Shown here one piece after another: positions 22,804 to 31,757 of a DNA stretch of 64,000 nucleotides. The position numbers and the translations under genes are program-made. The notes under the pieces are model-generated. The model saw nothing but the letters and a program-made list of their open reading frames with translations. It was not told the origin of the DNA and did no database searches. The stretch covers positions 828,005-892,004 of the forward strand of contig NZ_KI535340.1 of NCBI RefSeq assembly GCF_000160075.2, in the 5' to 3' direction. Source of the DNA: Abiotrophia defectiva ATCC 49176 (GTDB lineage Bacteria; Bacillota; Bacilli; Lactobacillales; Aerococcaceae). Positions within the stretch are counted from its first letter, which is position 1. Every line of letters begins with the position of its first letter.

Positions 22804-23857
22804 GTGGCACCTCTTCTCTACGCGCTTGATAAGATTCAATCCGGTGGCGAATGACCTCAGGTAGTTCTACCTTAGGCGCCTCAGGATGGAGTAGCCAAGT
22901 TTTGGCATAGTGGCCAGGACTCACTTCATAGAAAGGCGGCTCTGCCTTGTAATCAATGGCCAGGGCGTAAGGGTTACGTGGCGCAAAGGCATCCCCTAGT
23001 GGCGGATTGATTAAGTTAGGTGGCGCACCTGGAATGGTATAGAGCTCTTCGCTATCTTCACTATCCAAGTCTGGCATAGAGCCCAATAGGCCCCAAGTAT
23101 AAGGATGTTTAGGATTATAGAAAATGTCATGAGAAGAGCCATACTCGACGATTTGGCCGGCATACATAACCGCCACGCGGTCGGCCACATTGGCTACCAC
23201 ACCCAAGTCGTGGGTGATAAAGATAATGGCATTGCCGTTCTTCTCTTGAATTTTCTTCATGAGTTCCAGGATTTGCGCCTGGATGGTCACGTCTAAGGCG
23301 GTAGTTGGTTCATCCGCAATCAGGATTTTAGGCTCAGCGGCCAAAGCAATGGCGATGACCACCCGCTGCCGCATCCCACCAGAAAACTCGTGAGGATACT
23401 GCTTAAAGCGACGTTCTGGATCTGGAATTCCTACTTCTGCTAGGAGCTCAATGGCCCGTTGCTTAGCGGCTTCCTTGCTGACCCCTTTCTTGTGGGTCAG
23501 AATCACTTCCATGATTTGCTTACCTACTCGCATGGTAGGGTTAAGGGCCGTCATAGGGTCTTGGAAGATCATAGCGATTTCGTTACCACGGATGCTTTCC
23601 ATTTCCCGTTCAGATAATTTGAGCAGGTCCTTACCCTCAAAGAGGATTTGGCCATCTTCATAACGACCCGCTGGCTGCGGAATAAGGCGCATCAAGGCAT
23701 TAGAGGTTACACTCTTACCTGAGCCGGACTCCCCTACGATAGCCAGAGTCTCGCCCTTGGCCAAGGTGAAATCCACCCCCCGTACTGCCTGTACCAGGCC
23801 GGCATAAGTCTTGAAATTAATGCGGAGATTCTTTACTTCTAACAATGGTTCAGTCAT
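22796..23857 (-). CDS. oppD: Oligopeptide ABC transporter ATP-binding protein OppD
   Basis: The 353-residue ATPase partners OppF. Walker A is GESGSGKSV (residues 40-48), the signature FSGGMRQR, Walker [15 protein letters not shown] and the switch His lies in FITHDLGVV. The C-terminal oligopeptide-type extension contains [15 protein letters not shown]. No Cys-rich iron-sulfur motif is obvious in the tail. It lies 9 nt after oppC and overlaps oppF by 8 nt. Confidence 0.95.
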   Translation of the reverse strand: MTEPLLEVKNLRINFKTYAGLVQAVRGVDFTLAKGETLAIVGESGSGKSVTSNALMRLIPQPAGRYEDGQILFEGKDLLKLSEREMESIRGNEIAMIFQDPMTALNPTMRVGKQIMEVILTHKKGVSKEAAKQRAIELLAEVGIPDPERRFKQYPHEFSGGMRQRVVIAIALAAEPKILIADEPTTALDVTIQAQILELMKKIQEKNGNAIIFITHDLGVVANVADRVAVMYAGQIVEYGSSHDIFYNPKHPYTWGLLGSMPDLDSEDSEELYTIPGAPPNLINPPLGDAFAPRNPYALAIDYKAEPPFYEVSPGHYAKTWLLHPEAPKVELPEVIRHRIESYQARREEVPHA

Positions 23858-23866
23858 GAGATCTCC

Positions 23867-24787
23867 CTACTTTCTTAATTTTGGATCCAGGGCATCCCGC
23901 AAGCCATCGCCAATGGTATTGAAGGCGAAGATGGTAATGGAGATGAGCAAGGCCGGGAAGATAAGCCGCCATGGCGCCGTTGCCAAGGCTTCGTTCCCTT
24001 CGGAGGCCATGGTCCCCCAGCTGGCCATGGGTTGGGTAACCCCCAAACCAAGATAGCTTAGGAAGGACTCGGTGAAGATTGCCCCCGGAATCGATAAGGT
24101 CATGGTGACGATGATGCCACCCAAGGCATTTGGAATCAAGTGGCGACGGATTAGGTGCCAAGTGCTAGCCCCCAAAGTCCGAGAAGCTAAGACATACTCC
24201 TGGTTCTTAATGGACAGGACTTCCCCCCGCACAATCCGGGCCATACGTACCCAGCCCGTCAAGGATAGGGCCACAATCATTGGCAGCAAGCCCTTGTCTA
24301 GGACCACCATAACTAGGACTACGACCAAGAGATAAGGCAAGGCAGTTAAGACGTCGGCAATCCGCATCATGACATCGTCCACACGTCCGCCTAAGACGCC
24401 GGCTGTTGCGCCCCAGAGGACGCCGATTACTAGGTCAATGACCGCCGCGATTAAGCCGATGAAGAGGGAGATACGGGCACCTACCCAGACACGGACGAAG
24501 ACATCCCGTCCCAGGTTGTCGGTCCCGAAGAGATAGGTAGCATTTGGGGCCGTATTGTAAGAGCCGGTTTGATCACTAAAGCTAATTGGCCAGAACATAG
24601 GCACGAAAATAGCTAAGAGGGCGATGACCGCTAGCAAGGCCACGCTGAAGAGGGCCAGCTTGTTGCGGGCAAAGGTATGGAAGACTTGACCCCAGAAGGA
24701 AGTGGTTTTCTGGCTTAAGACGTCAGTCTGGTCTTCTTTGATCCCGACCAACTCAAAATCTTGGGCTGTATATTCTACTTGGCTCAC
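23867..24787 (-). CDS. oppC: Oligopeptide ABC transporter permease OppC
   Basis: The 306-residue membrane protein is one half of the peptide channel. It has a cytoplasmic N-terminal stretch of about 40 residues (OppC_N), a first transmembrane segment at about 43-65, and five more in the BPD_transp_1 domain; the ATPase-contact loop is YVLASRTLGASTWHLIRRHLIPN. It overlaps oppB by 4 nt. Transport specificity is set mainly by OppA. Confidence 0.94.
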   Translation of the reverse strand: MSQVEYTAQDFELVGIKEDQTDVLSQKTTSFWGQVFHTFARNKLALFSVALLAVIALLAIFVPMFWPISFSDQTGSYNTAPNATYLFGTDNLGRDVFVRVWVGARISLFIGLIAAVIDLVIGVLWGATAGVLGGRVDDVMMRIADVLTALPYLLVVVLVMVVLDKGLLPMIVALSLTGWVRMARIVRGEVLSIKNQEYVLASRTLGASTWHLIRRHLIPNALGGIIVTMTLSIPGAIFTESFLSYLGLGVTQPMASWGTMASEGNEALATAPWRLIFPALLISITIFAFNTIGDGLRDALDPKLRK

Positions 24788-25716
24788 GCTGACTCGCCTC
24801 CTTCTAACTTAATGCGTGGATCAATCCACATATAGACAATATCCACCACTAAGACTGCAAATAAGAGCAGGATGGAATAAAAGACGGTAGTCCCCATAAT
24901 GACTGTGTAGTCACGGTTGGTAATGGACTTAACGAACTGGCCACCCAAACCTGGAATGGCGAAGATGTTTTCGACAATGAAGGAACCTGTGACAACCCCA
25001 GCTAAGAGTGGCCCTAAGTAGGACACAACTGGCAAGAGGGCATTCCGCAAGGTATGCTTGAAGACAATCTTCCACTTGCTAAGGCCTTTGGCCTTAGCTA
25101 GCTTGACATACTCGGAAGTATTCTGTTCCAACATACTAGAACGGGTTAATTTGGCAATATTCCCCATGAATCCTAAGCCCAAAGCCAAGGATGGTAGAAT
25201 GGTGTAGTTGAATCCTTTCCAACCAGACACTGGGAACCAACCTAATTGTACGGCGAATAGGTATTGGATTAAACCTGCCAAGATAAAGGAAGGTACAGAA
25301 ATCCCTAGCACCGCCACTACGGTCGCGGCATAGTCGCGCACCTTGTTATGGTAGGTAGCAGAAATGACCCCTAAGGTCGTCCCCAAACCAACGGCGATGA
25401 CCAAGGCTTGCATCCCTAGGGCTAAGGATACTGGGAAACTCGAAAAGATGATATCGTTGGTTGAACGGCCCCGGTACTTCATGGAATAACCGAAGTCGAA
25501 CTTGAGAATGCCCACTAGGTAATCTCTGAACTGGATATACCAAGGGTTGCTCAGGCCATACTGCTTGTTGAGCTGGGCTTGAATGTTAGCCGGCAAGGCC
25601 TTCTCGCTGGCAAATGGGTTCCCTGGTGCAATTCGCATCAGGAAGAAGGTCAAAGTGATAATACAGAATAAGGCAATGACCATATAGATTAGGCGCTTGA
25701 AGATATATTTGCGCAT
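24784..25716 (-). CDS. oppB: Oligopeptide ABC transporter permease OppB
   Basis: The 310-residue permease forms the second half of the channel. The first transmembrane segment is at about 9-30 (VIALFCIITLTFFLMRIAPG), followed by the externally located linker and five more segments; the contact loop is YVKLAKAKGLSKWKIVFKHTLRN. ATG at 25716 follows GAGGAGGAGTAGAC. It opens the oppBCDF unit, which is separated from oppA by a terminator and has its own promoter about 185 nt upstream of the start codon. Confidence 0.94.
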   Translation of the reverse strand: MRKYIFKRLIYMVIALFCIITLTFFLMRIAPGNPFASEKALPANIQAQLNKQYGLSNPWYIQFRDYLVGILKFDFGYSMKYRGRSTNDIIFSSFPVSLALGMQALVIAVGLGTTLGVISATYHNKVRDYAATVVAVLGISVPSFILAGLIQYLFAVQLGWFPVSGWKGFNYTILPSLALGLGFMGNIAKLTRSSMLEQNTSEYVKLAKAKGLSKWKIVFKHTLRNALLPVVSYLGPLLAGVVTGSFIVENIFAIPGLGGQFVKSITNRDYTVIMGTTVFYSILLLFAVLVVDIVYMWIDPRIKLEGGESA

Positions 25717-25969
25717 GTCTACTCCTCCTCTAATAATTTAAGGGCGGGGGATCAGTATAAACCCGACCTCTTATTTGCTACTTCTATTCTCTCATTAAAA
25801 TCACGGCTTAAGATTTGTTTTACTAAGCGTGAGGATGACTCTCTGTCAGCTTTTTCGCCCCTCTTGCTGACCAAAAATCAATCGAAAGATTAAAAACACA
25901 TGAATTAATTTTAATCTTAAATTCACCATTTGTCAATATTTTTTCCGAAAATGAGCGTTTTCATGACAT
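25717..25969 (-). promoter_or_regulatory. oppBCDF promoter, operator and long leader
   Basis: On the minus strand TTGACA (25936-25931), 17 nt and TAAAAT (25913-25908) form a promoter whose -10 and start point lie inside a 26-bp dyad (25889-25914). This dyad differs from the one at oppA in only two positions. The resulting leader is about 185 nt. A TATACT on the minus strand closer to the gene (about 25753-25758) could be a second start, though without a clear -35. Confidence 0.8.
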
Positions 25970-25998
25970 AAAAATATCCCCTTGCTAAGCAAGGGGAT
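25970..25998 (-). terminator. Terminator between oppA and oppBCDF
   Basis: ATCCCCTTGCT and AGCAAGGGGAT form the stem (25976-25998), with ATTTTTATG following on the minus strand, 29 nt past the oppA stop. It lets oppA be made in excess over the channel genes or independently of them. Confidence 0.9.
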
Positions 25999-26027
25999 GC
26001 TAGGAATCAGCCCTAATTCTTGGAGGT

Positions 26028-27641
26028 TTATTCTACCTCTAAGTATTTCAAATCAATCTTACCAAGTGGCGAAGTTGCTAAGCCCTTGATGTTGTCTTTC
26101 TTAACACTTACATGAGTATAGTCATAGATTGGAATAACTGGCATTTCGTCCATTAAGACTTTTTCAGCCTTCTTCAGAATTTCTAAACGTTTGTTAGCGT
26201 CTGTTTCTTTGGCTGCTTCTTCTAGGTACTTAGCGTAGTCTGCATTTTCCCAACCAGTGTAGTTGTTACCTGCATCAGCGCTACGGTATTGATCTAAGAA
26301 GGTTAAGGCATCGTTGAAGTCACCAGACCAACCTAAACGCGCCACTTGGAAGTCACCGGTCTTGAGACGATCTAAGTAAACTTGGAACTCAGAGTTGTCC
26401 AATTCTACCTTGATCCCTAAGTTCTTAGACCAACCTTCCTGGATGTATTGAGCGATAGCTGCGTGAGCTTCATTGGTGTTCATAGAAATCTTAACGGTCA
26501 ATTCACTTGGGTCCTTGAGACCTAATTCTTGTAACCCTTTAGCCAAGTATTCTTTGGCGCCTTCATAGTCGGCATCCTTGAAGTAGTTAGCGTCTGCTTC
26601 GAAGCCAGTAACTGAGGCTGGCACAATCCCCTTAGCAGGTTTTTGTTCAGCCTTGGTAATGTTAGTTACCAAACCTTGACGGTCAATTGCTAAAGCCAAA
26701 GCCTTACGGATATTGACATTAGACATTACAGAGTCCTTGGTGTTGATTTTGTAGACGTAGATAGCAGATTGAGGCTCTACATTGAGAATCCCTTGTTTCT
26801 TGAAGCCTTCAAAAGAATCTAAAGACAAGGTCCCGAATGGTGCGCTGACAAAGTCAATTTCACCAGATTGGAACATCTTAGTAACCGTTGCATCAGACTC
26901 CACGATTTGCGCGTTGACACGGTCAACCTTGACATTGTCCTTATCCCAGTATTGGTCATTCTTCTCTAAGGCGATATCTGAGTTGTGGTTCCATTCAGCT
27001 AACTTGAAAGCCCCGTTAGTGACATACTTGTCGCTTAAGTCGTCAGCCCAGTCAGCATTAGCTTCTACCACTTTCTTGTTAACAGGTGCAAATGCATAGA
27101 AAGCAGTTAAGCTTAAGAAGTAAGCAGTTGGGTTAACCAACTTCACTTCTAAGGTCGTGTCGTCAACCGCTTTGACCCCAACTTGGTCTGCACTCCCTTT
27201 GCCTTCGTTGTAGGCTTGCGCCCCTTCGATAACGAAGAAGAGCCCTGCGTAGTCAGCCCCTGTTTCAGGATTGATGACACGTTTCCAGGCATATTCGAAG
27301 TCCCCTGCAGTAACAGGGTCCCCGTTAGACCATTTAGCGTCTGAACGTAGTTTGAAGGTATAGGTCTTGCCATCTTCGCTGACTTGCCAAGATTCGGCCA
27401 CACCTGGCACTTGGCTCTTGAAGTCTTGCGATTCACGGGTCAAACCTTCGAAGACGTTATGGATGATGTTCCCGCTTGGCGCATCAGACGCTTTGGCTGG
27501 GTCGATGCTTGCCATTTCTGAGGAAACAACAGTGTTGACTTCTTTACCTTGAGCGTGTGCAGGCAAAGGTGTTGGTAAGCTTGCAGCCAAGGCTAAAAAG
27601 GCAGCGCCGGCTAACAAGGTTTTCTTGAGTACTTGTTTCAT
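26028..27641 (-). CDS. oppA: Oligopeptide-binding protein OppA, without a lipobox cysteine
   Basis: The 537-residue protein is the peptide receptor of the Opp importer (SBP_bac_5 family; typical blocks SEMASIDPAKASDAPSGNI, FEGLTRES, FKLRSDAKWSNGDPVTAGDF, YVYKINTKD). It is made with a signal peptide, but there is no cysteine: where lipoproteins of this family have L-x-x-C it reads Leu18-Ala-Ala-Ser21 (codon AGC at 27581-27579), and a signal peptidase I site AHA|Q follows at residue 30. The mature protein would thus not be lipid-anchored by the usual route. ATG at 27641 follows TAGGAGGAT. It is transcribed alone from a strong promoter with an overlapping operator and ends at a terminator before oppB. 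Confidence 0.92.
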   Translation of the reverse strand: MKQVLKKTLLAGAAFLALAASLPTPLPAHAQGKEVNTVVSSEMASIDPAKASDAPSGNIIHNVFEGLTRESQDFKSQVPGVAESWQVSEDGKTYTFKLRSDAKWSNGDPVTAGDFEYAWKRVINPETGADYAGLFFVIEGAQAYNEGKGSADQVGVKAVDDTTLEVKLVNPTAYFLSLTAFYAFAPVNKKVVEANADWADDLSDKYVTNGAFKLAEWNHNSDIALEKNDQYWDKDNVKVDRVNAQIVESDATVTKMFQSGEIDFVSAPFGTLSLDSFEGFKKQGILNVEPQSAIYVYKINTKDSVMSNVNIRKALALAIDRQGLVTNITKAEQKPAKGIVPASVTGFEADANYFKDADYEGAKEYLAKGLQELGLKDPSELTVKISMNTNEAHAAIAQYIQEGWSKNLGIKVELDNSEFQVYLDRLKTGDFQVARLGWSGDFNDALTFLDQYRSADAGNNYTGWENADYAKYLEEAAKETDANKRLEILKKAEKVLMDEMPVIPIYDYTHVSVKKDNIKGLATSPLGKIDLKYLEVE

Positions 27642-27660
27642 AAGTATCCTCCTAGGTTAA

Positions 27661-27708
27661 ATTAAAATCACATGAGTTAATTTTAAGGGAACTCTGAACA
27701 AATGTCAA
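27661..27708 (-). promoter_or_regulatory. oppA promoter and overlapping 26-bp operator
   Basis: On the minus strand TTGACA (27708-27703), a 17-nt spacer and TAAAAT (27685-27680). The 26-bp segment 27661-27686, with outer arms TTAAAAT and ATTTTAA, covers the -10 box and start site and is repeated with two changes at the same place in the oppB promoter. A repressor binding here would block transcription start at both units. Confidence 0.82.
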
Positions 27709-27727
27709 TGCTTTTTTAATAGCAAAG

Positions 27728-27760
27728 ATCAAGCCCTCTTGCTAGGCAAGAGGGCTTGAT
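27728..27760 (-). terminator. Hairpin at the end of truA
   Basis: ATCAAGCCCTCTTGC-TAG-GCAAG... forms a 15-bp perfect stem 3 nt past the truA stop, but only CTTTGC follows on the minus strand, so its U-tract is weak. It separates the ribosomal/ECF/truA transcript from oppA. Confidence 0.75.
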
Positions 27761-27763
27761 TAG

Positions 27764-28537
27764 TTATTTGTTAAATGGCGATGGCTCATAGAAAACCTGA
27801 TGGAGATAAAGTCCCTGTGGCGGTGCCGTTGGCCCTGCTTCCTTGCGGTTCTGAACCTGGATTAAACGCTCAAGTTCATTGACAGGACGCAGCCCATCCC
27901 CAATTTGTAGGCTGGTCCCGACCAGAATCCGAATCATATTATAGAGGAACCCTGTCCCCCGGAACTGGAAGACCAGTTCCTGCTGGTCCCTATCTTCCCA
28001 CACTCGGGCCAGATGAACGGTCCGTACCTTGTCTTCCTTATCGGTCTTGGTCGAACAGAAGCTAGTGAAGTCGTGGGTTCCCACCACTGCCTCCAAGGCT
28101 TGATTGATTCGATCTAAGTCATAGCGATAAGGATGGTGGAGACTGTAGAGACGTTTGAAGGGATTGGCATAGGCGCCTATATCCACCCGATAGCGATACT
28201 CCTTACCGATGGCATGGTAGCGGGCATGAAAATCATCAGCTACTCGGGCCACTGCTACTACCTTAATCGCCGGATCCAAGAGGGCATTGAGCGCTCTTTG
28301 CATGGCTTGTTGAGGCATAGGGGCAGGATAATCAAAATGTACTACCTGGCCCAAGGCATGGACACCTGAATCAGTCCGGCCTGACGCCACCGTAGGAATG
28401 GTCACACCTTCTGGGCACTTGGCCATTTTGATTAGAGCCGCGTCTAGATTGGCCTGAATAGAAGGGCCATTGGGCTGAACTTGGTAGCCGACAAAGCGAC
28501 TACCGTCATAAGCGAGTTGAATGGCATAACGTGGCAT
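27764..28537 (-). CDS. truA: tRNA pseudouridine synthase A (positions 38-40)
   Basis: The 257-residue enzyme converts uridines 38-40 in the tRNA anticodon arm to pseudouridine. It starts MPRYAIQLAYDGSRFVGYQ, and the catalytic Asp lies in SGRTDSGVHALGQVVHF (partly GRTDSGVHALGQ). The C-terminal block RGTGFLYNMIRILVGT is typical. It begins 4 nt after the ecfT stop and is the last gene of the cluster, as in most Lactobacillales. Confidence 0.96.
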   Translation of the reverse strand: MPRYAIQLAYDGSRFVGYQVQPNGPSIQANLDAALIKMAKCPEGVTIPTVASGRTDSGVHALGQVVHFDYPAPMPQQAMQRALNALLDPAIKVVAVARVADDFHARYHAIGKEYRYRVDIGAYANPFKRLYSLHHPYRYDLDRINQALEAVVGTHDFTSFCSTKTDKEDKVRTVHLARVWEDRDQQELVFQFRGTGFLYNMIRILVGTSLQIGDGLRPVNELERLIQVQNRKEAGPTAPPQGLYLHQVFYEPSPFNK

Positions 28538-28541
28538 AGCC

Positions 28542-29351
28542 TCACCCCACTGGCCAGAAACGGCTAGCTAATAAGGCTAAGGTCAGGACTAGCAAGGCCC
28601 AACGCACTTGTCTATCAGCTGGGCTGTAGGCCAACTGGCGATACTTGGTACGGCCTTCTGCTCCGCGATAGCCCCGCGCCTCCATGGCGGTTGCCATTTC
28701 TTCGGCCCGGTTGAAGGCAGAGATGAAAAGGGGCACTAAAATTGGTACGACAGCCTTCATTCTCTGCATGAGACTGCCTTGATCGAACTCTACCCCACGC
28801 GAGCGTTGGGCGTTCATAATTTTCTGGGCTTCATCCATGAGGGTTGGCACATAGCGCAAGGCGATAGCCAGCATGAGGGCCAACTCGTGGGCAGGGAAGC
28901 CAAAGCGAGCCAGTGGCCGCAAGAGATGTTCAATCCCGTCCGTTAGCTCCAGGGGCGCCGTCGTTAAGGTTAGAATAGTGGACATCATAATAATGAGGAC
29001 CAGACGCATGAAGATAAAGGCCCCACTCTCCAGCCCTCCAGTCGAGAGGACAAAGGGTCCCCACTGCCAGAAGACATGGCCCCCATTAGTGAAGAGAATC
29101 TGGAAGACCACAGTGAAGAGAATCAGCCAAATCATGGGCTTGACCCCATTAATAAAGAACTTAAAGGAAAGACCGGTCAACTTAATAGCCAAGAGGGTAA
29201 AGAGCGCCAAAATGGCATACCCCAACCAGGAATCGGCTAAGAAGACCGCAAAAATAAAGTAGAAAGAAGCTAGCAACTTGGTCCGTGGATCCAGTCGATG
29301 GACCCAGGAATCCATATTAATATAGCGTCCCAGTAACATTTTATCCAACAT
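28542..29351 (-). CDS. ecfT: ECF transporter transmembrane component
   Basis: The 269-residue EcfT is the shared membrane scaffold that couples different vitamin-specific S components to the two ECF ATPases. Four to five hydrophobic segments surround a cytoplasmic part with the two Ala-Arg-Gly-type coupling motifs, AQRSRGVEF and MEARGYRG. It overlaps ecfA2 by 11 nt. QueT in this window is one likely S-component partner. Confidence 0.95.
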   Translation of the reverse strand: MLDKMLLGRYINMDSWVHRLDPRTKLLASFYFIFAVFLADSWLGYAILALFTLLAIKLTGLSFKFFINGVKPMIWLILFTVVFQILFTNGGHVFWQWGPFVLSTGGLESGAFIFMRLVLIIMMSTILTLTTAPLELTDGIEHLLRPLARFGFPAHELALMLAIALRYVPTLMDEAQKIMNAQRSRGVEFDQGSLMQRMKAVVPILVPLFISAFNRAEEMATAMEARGYRGAEGRTKYRQLAYSPADRQVRWALLVLTLALLASRFWPVG

Positions 29352-30237
29352 GACCGGTCCCCTCCTTAGCTGGAAGATGGGCCATAAGCAAGTCGGCTAA
29401 GGCTTCAACGGTCAGGGGGGCCTGGTCAATTTCCAGGGCTTGGTCCCCTAAGCGCTCCTGTAATTTCTCCAGAAACTGCATGGAGCGGGGCACATCCAAG
29501 CGCCGTTGCCGTAGCCAATCCGTCTGGCTGAAGACCTGTTCAGGCGTACCTGTCTTAACCACCGTGCCCCCTTCCATGACAATGACATGGTCGGCATAGC
29601 GGGCCACGTCATCCATTTGGTGGCTGATTAAGACCAGGGTCAACTTGTCCTCTTTTTGCAGGCGCATGAACATATCCAACATTTGGGCTTGGCCTAGTGG
29701 GTCTAGGCCGGCAGTTGGCTCGTCTAAGACCAGCACTTGCGGTTCTAAGGCCAGAACACCGGCAATGGCCACCCGTCGCATTTGGCCCCCACTGAGATCG
29801 AAAGGCGAGCGCTCATAGAGGTCGGGACTGATGCCGACTAGAGCTAGTTTCTCCTTAGCTATGGCGAGAGCTTCCTCTTCCGAGACACCGAAATTCAAAG
29901 GTCCGAACATGACATCCTTGAGGACTGTCTCTTCGAAGAGCTGGGCTTCCGGGAATTGGAAGACGACACCGACCTGCTTACGCAAGGGCTTGAGGGAAGG
30001 TAACTTAGCCGTAGATGTAACCAAGACATCCCCTAGACGTACAGACCCCTTGGTTGGCTTAATCAAAACATTAAGGTGTTGAATCAAAGTCGACTTACCT
30101 GAACCCGTATGACCGATGACGGCAGTCACTTGATGGGCTGGAATGGTTAAATTCACGTCGAAGAGGGCCGCTACCTCAAAAGGCGTATTGGCATTGTAAT
30201 GGTAACTTACTTGGTCAAATACAATGGTGTGATCCAT
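29341..30237 (-). CDS. ecfA2: ECF transporter ATPase EcfA2
   Basis: The 298-residue ATPase is the second of the ECF pair. Walker A is GHTGSGKST, the signature is LSGGQMRR, Walker B is VLVLDEPTAGLDP and the switch His lies in LISHQMDDV. The C-terminal extension (about 235-298) is typical of EcfA2. The start overlaps the end of ecfA1 by 31 nt, with GAGGAGG within the ecfA1 coding region as ribosome site. Confidence 0.95.
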   Translation of the reverse strand: MDHTIVFDQVSYHYNANTPFEVAALFDVNLTIPAHQVTAVIGHTGSGKSTLIQHLNVLIKPTKGSVRLGDVLVTSTAKLPSLKPLRKQVGVVFQFPEAQLFEETVLKDVMFGPLNFGVSEEEALAIAKEKLALVGISPDLYERSPFDLSGGQMRRVAIAGVLALEPQVLVLDEPTAGLDPLGQAQMLDMFMRLQKEDKLTLVLISHQMDDVARYADHVIVMEGGTVVKTGTPEQVFSQTDWLRQRRLDVPRSMQFLEKLQERLGDQALEIDQAPLTVEALADLLMAHLPAKEGTGHVG

Positions 30238-31046
30238 GTCAATAAGGCCTCCTCATCGAGATAGTTATCCGGCACATCCAGTCCGCGGGCAGCTAGAGCG
30301 TCCTTAAGTTTCTGTGAAAAAGGTACATCCAAGCCCTGTTCCACTAATTGCTCACCCATTAGGAAGATTTCTTCTGGTTTCTTGTCTTGAACTAGGCGGC
30401 CGCCCTGCATCATGAGGATACGGTCAGCCAAGCTAGCTTCGTCCAAATCATGGGTAATGGAAATAACCGTCAGATTAAAGCGTTCCTTAATCTTACGGAT
30501 GGCAGCAATCACTTCTTGGCGACCGTTAGGGTCCAACATAGAAGTCGCTTCATCCAAGATAATAATGTCAGGTCGTAAAGCCAAGATGCTAGCCAAGGCT
30601 ACTCGTTGCTTCTGGCCACCCGATAGGCGAGCAGGCTCCTTGGCCTTAAATTCTGACATCCGAACCTCAGCCAGCGCCTCTTCGATCCGGGTGATCATCT
30701 CCTGGCGTGGCACTCCATTATTCTCCAAACCGAAGGCCACATCATCTTCTACCGTCGACCCAACAAACTGGTTATCAGGGTTCTGGAAGACCATGCCCAC
30801 TGAGCGACGCGCTTCCCAAACGGTCTCTTCGTCAATAGTTAAATCCTTAATGGTTACCTGGCCTGCCGCAGGCACGAGGAGGCCATTCATAATTTTGGCT
30901 AGGGTAGACTTACCTGAGCCGTTTGGCCCAATAATGGCCACCCATTCGCCTTCCTTGATTTCTAGGGAGACATCGGTCAGGGAATTGACCTCGCTACCAT
31001 AGTAACGAAAATCGATATGCGATAGTTTTACAACGCTTGCTGCCAT
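30207..31046 (-). CDS. ecfA1: ECF transporter ATPase EcfA1
   Basis: The 279-residue ATPase has Walker A GPNGSGKST, the Q-loop MVFQNPDNQFVGSTVEDDVAFG characteristic of EcfA1 (shown in part as FQNPDNQFVGSTVEDDV), signature LSGGQKQR and Walker B IIILDEATSMLDP with Ala for the usual Pro. It opens the ecfA1-ecfA2-ecfT-truA set and lies 288 bp after rplQ. ATG at 31046 follows AGAGAGGATGAAACAGAC. Confidence 0.95.
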   Translation of the reverse strand: MAASVVKLSHIDFRYYGSEVNSLTDVSLEIKEGEWVAIIGPNGSGKSTLAKIMNGLLVPAAGQVTIKDLTIDEETVWEARRSVGMVFQNPDNQFVGSTVEDDVAFGLENNGVPRQEMITRIEEALAEVRMSEFKAKEPARLSGGQKQRVALASILALRPDIIILDEATSMLDPNGRQEVIAAIRKIKERFNLTVISITHDLDEASLADRILMMQGGRLVQDKKPEEIFLMGEQLVEQGLDVPFSQKLKDALAARGLDVPDNYLDEEALLTWITPLYLTK

Positions 31047-31334
31047 GTCTGTTTCATCCTCTCTGCCCCTGGGGCCTCCTTGCTACTTTCATAGCTAAAG
31101 CCAGTTTCCTGCCTGGACTTAGCTATGAAAGCAACTCACCCCCTTACTCTACCACCTGGGGGCGTCACTTTCAAGAATTTGAGTATAAGTCCAAAAAAAA
31201 ATCACTTTTACGATGATAGCTAGCGATTGGGGAAGCAGGGCTCCCCCAATCGTGCTATAGAGCTAGACCCTGTAGTTGGTTAGCAAGGCTACAGAATCGT
31301 CACACTCCTCATCATAAAGCGAATTCTCACTCTA
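31047..31334 (-). other. rplQ-ecfA1 gap with two large hairpins
   Basis: Read on the minus strand, a hairpin CGATTGGGG/CCCCAATCG (31224-31252) comes first, then a run of nine T (31192-31200) about 24 nt later, a possible -10 TATACT (31187-31182) with a poor -35, and then a long stem with 13-bp arms CTTTCATAGCTAA/TTAGCTATGAAAG (31086-31131) containing an inner CCAG/CTGG stem. The first hairpin may weaken read-through from the ribosomal operon; the second is part of the ecfA1 leader. No known riboswitch class is recognized. Confidence 0.55.
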
Positions 31335-31715
31335 TTATACTAATTCGATGATTGCCATTGGGGCGCCATCACCACGACGTGGGCCGGTCTTCAAGACACG
31401 GGTGTAGCCACCTTGGCGGTCAGCGTAGCGCTCAGCGTACTCACCGAACAAACGAGTCAAGACACGTTCAACAACGACTTGATCCCCTTCAACGGTTGCG
31501 CTAGCAATCTCGTTACGCAAGAATGCTGCAGCACGACGGCGTGATGCTAAGTCACCTTTTTTACCTAAGGTAATCATTTGATCAACGAATTTACGTACTT
31601 CTTTGGCACGAGTTTCTGTGGTTTCGATACGGCCGTATACGATCACATCAGTAGTTAAGTCACGCAATAATGCGTTACGTTGTGCGCTCTTACGTCCTAA
31701 TTTGCGGTATGCCAT
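31335..31715 (-). CDS. rplQ: 50S ribosomal protein L17
   Basis: The 126-residue protein binds 23S rRNA near the exit tunnel. It starts [20 protein letters not shown] and has the normal bacterial length with the central block [23 protein letters not shown] at 31715 follows AAAGGAGGAAAC. It is the last ribosomal gene of the cluster and lies 42 nt after rpoA. Confidence 0.97.
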   Translation of the reverse strand: MAYRKLGRKSAQRNALLRDLTTDVIVYGRIETTETRAKEVRKFVDQMITLGKKGDLASRRRAAAFLRNEIASATVEGDQVVVERVLTRLFGEYAERYADRQGGYTRVLKTGPRRGDGAPMAIIELV

Positions 31716-31757
31716 TATTCAGTTTCCTCCTTTGCTTTGAATATGAAATATCCTATA

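Noticed and set aside
31047-31334. Vitamin riboswitch before ecfA1
   Set aside because: None of the known cobalamin, TPP, FMN, folate or preQ1 consensus blocks is seen; the stems alone are not enough.
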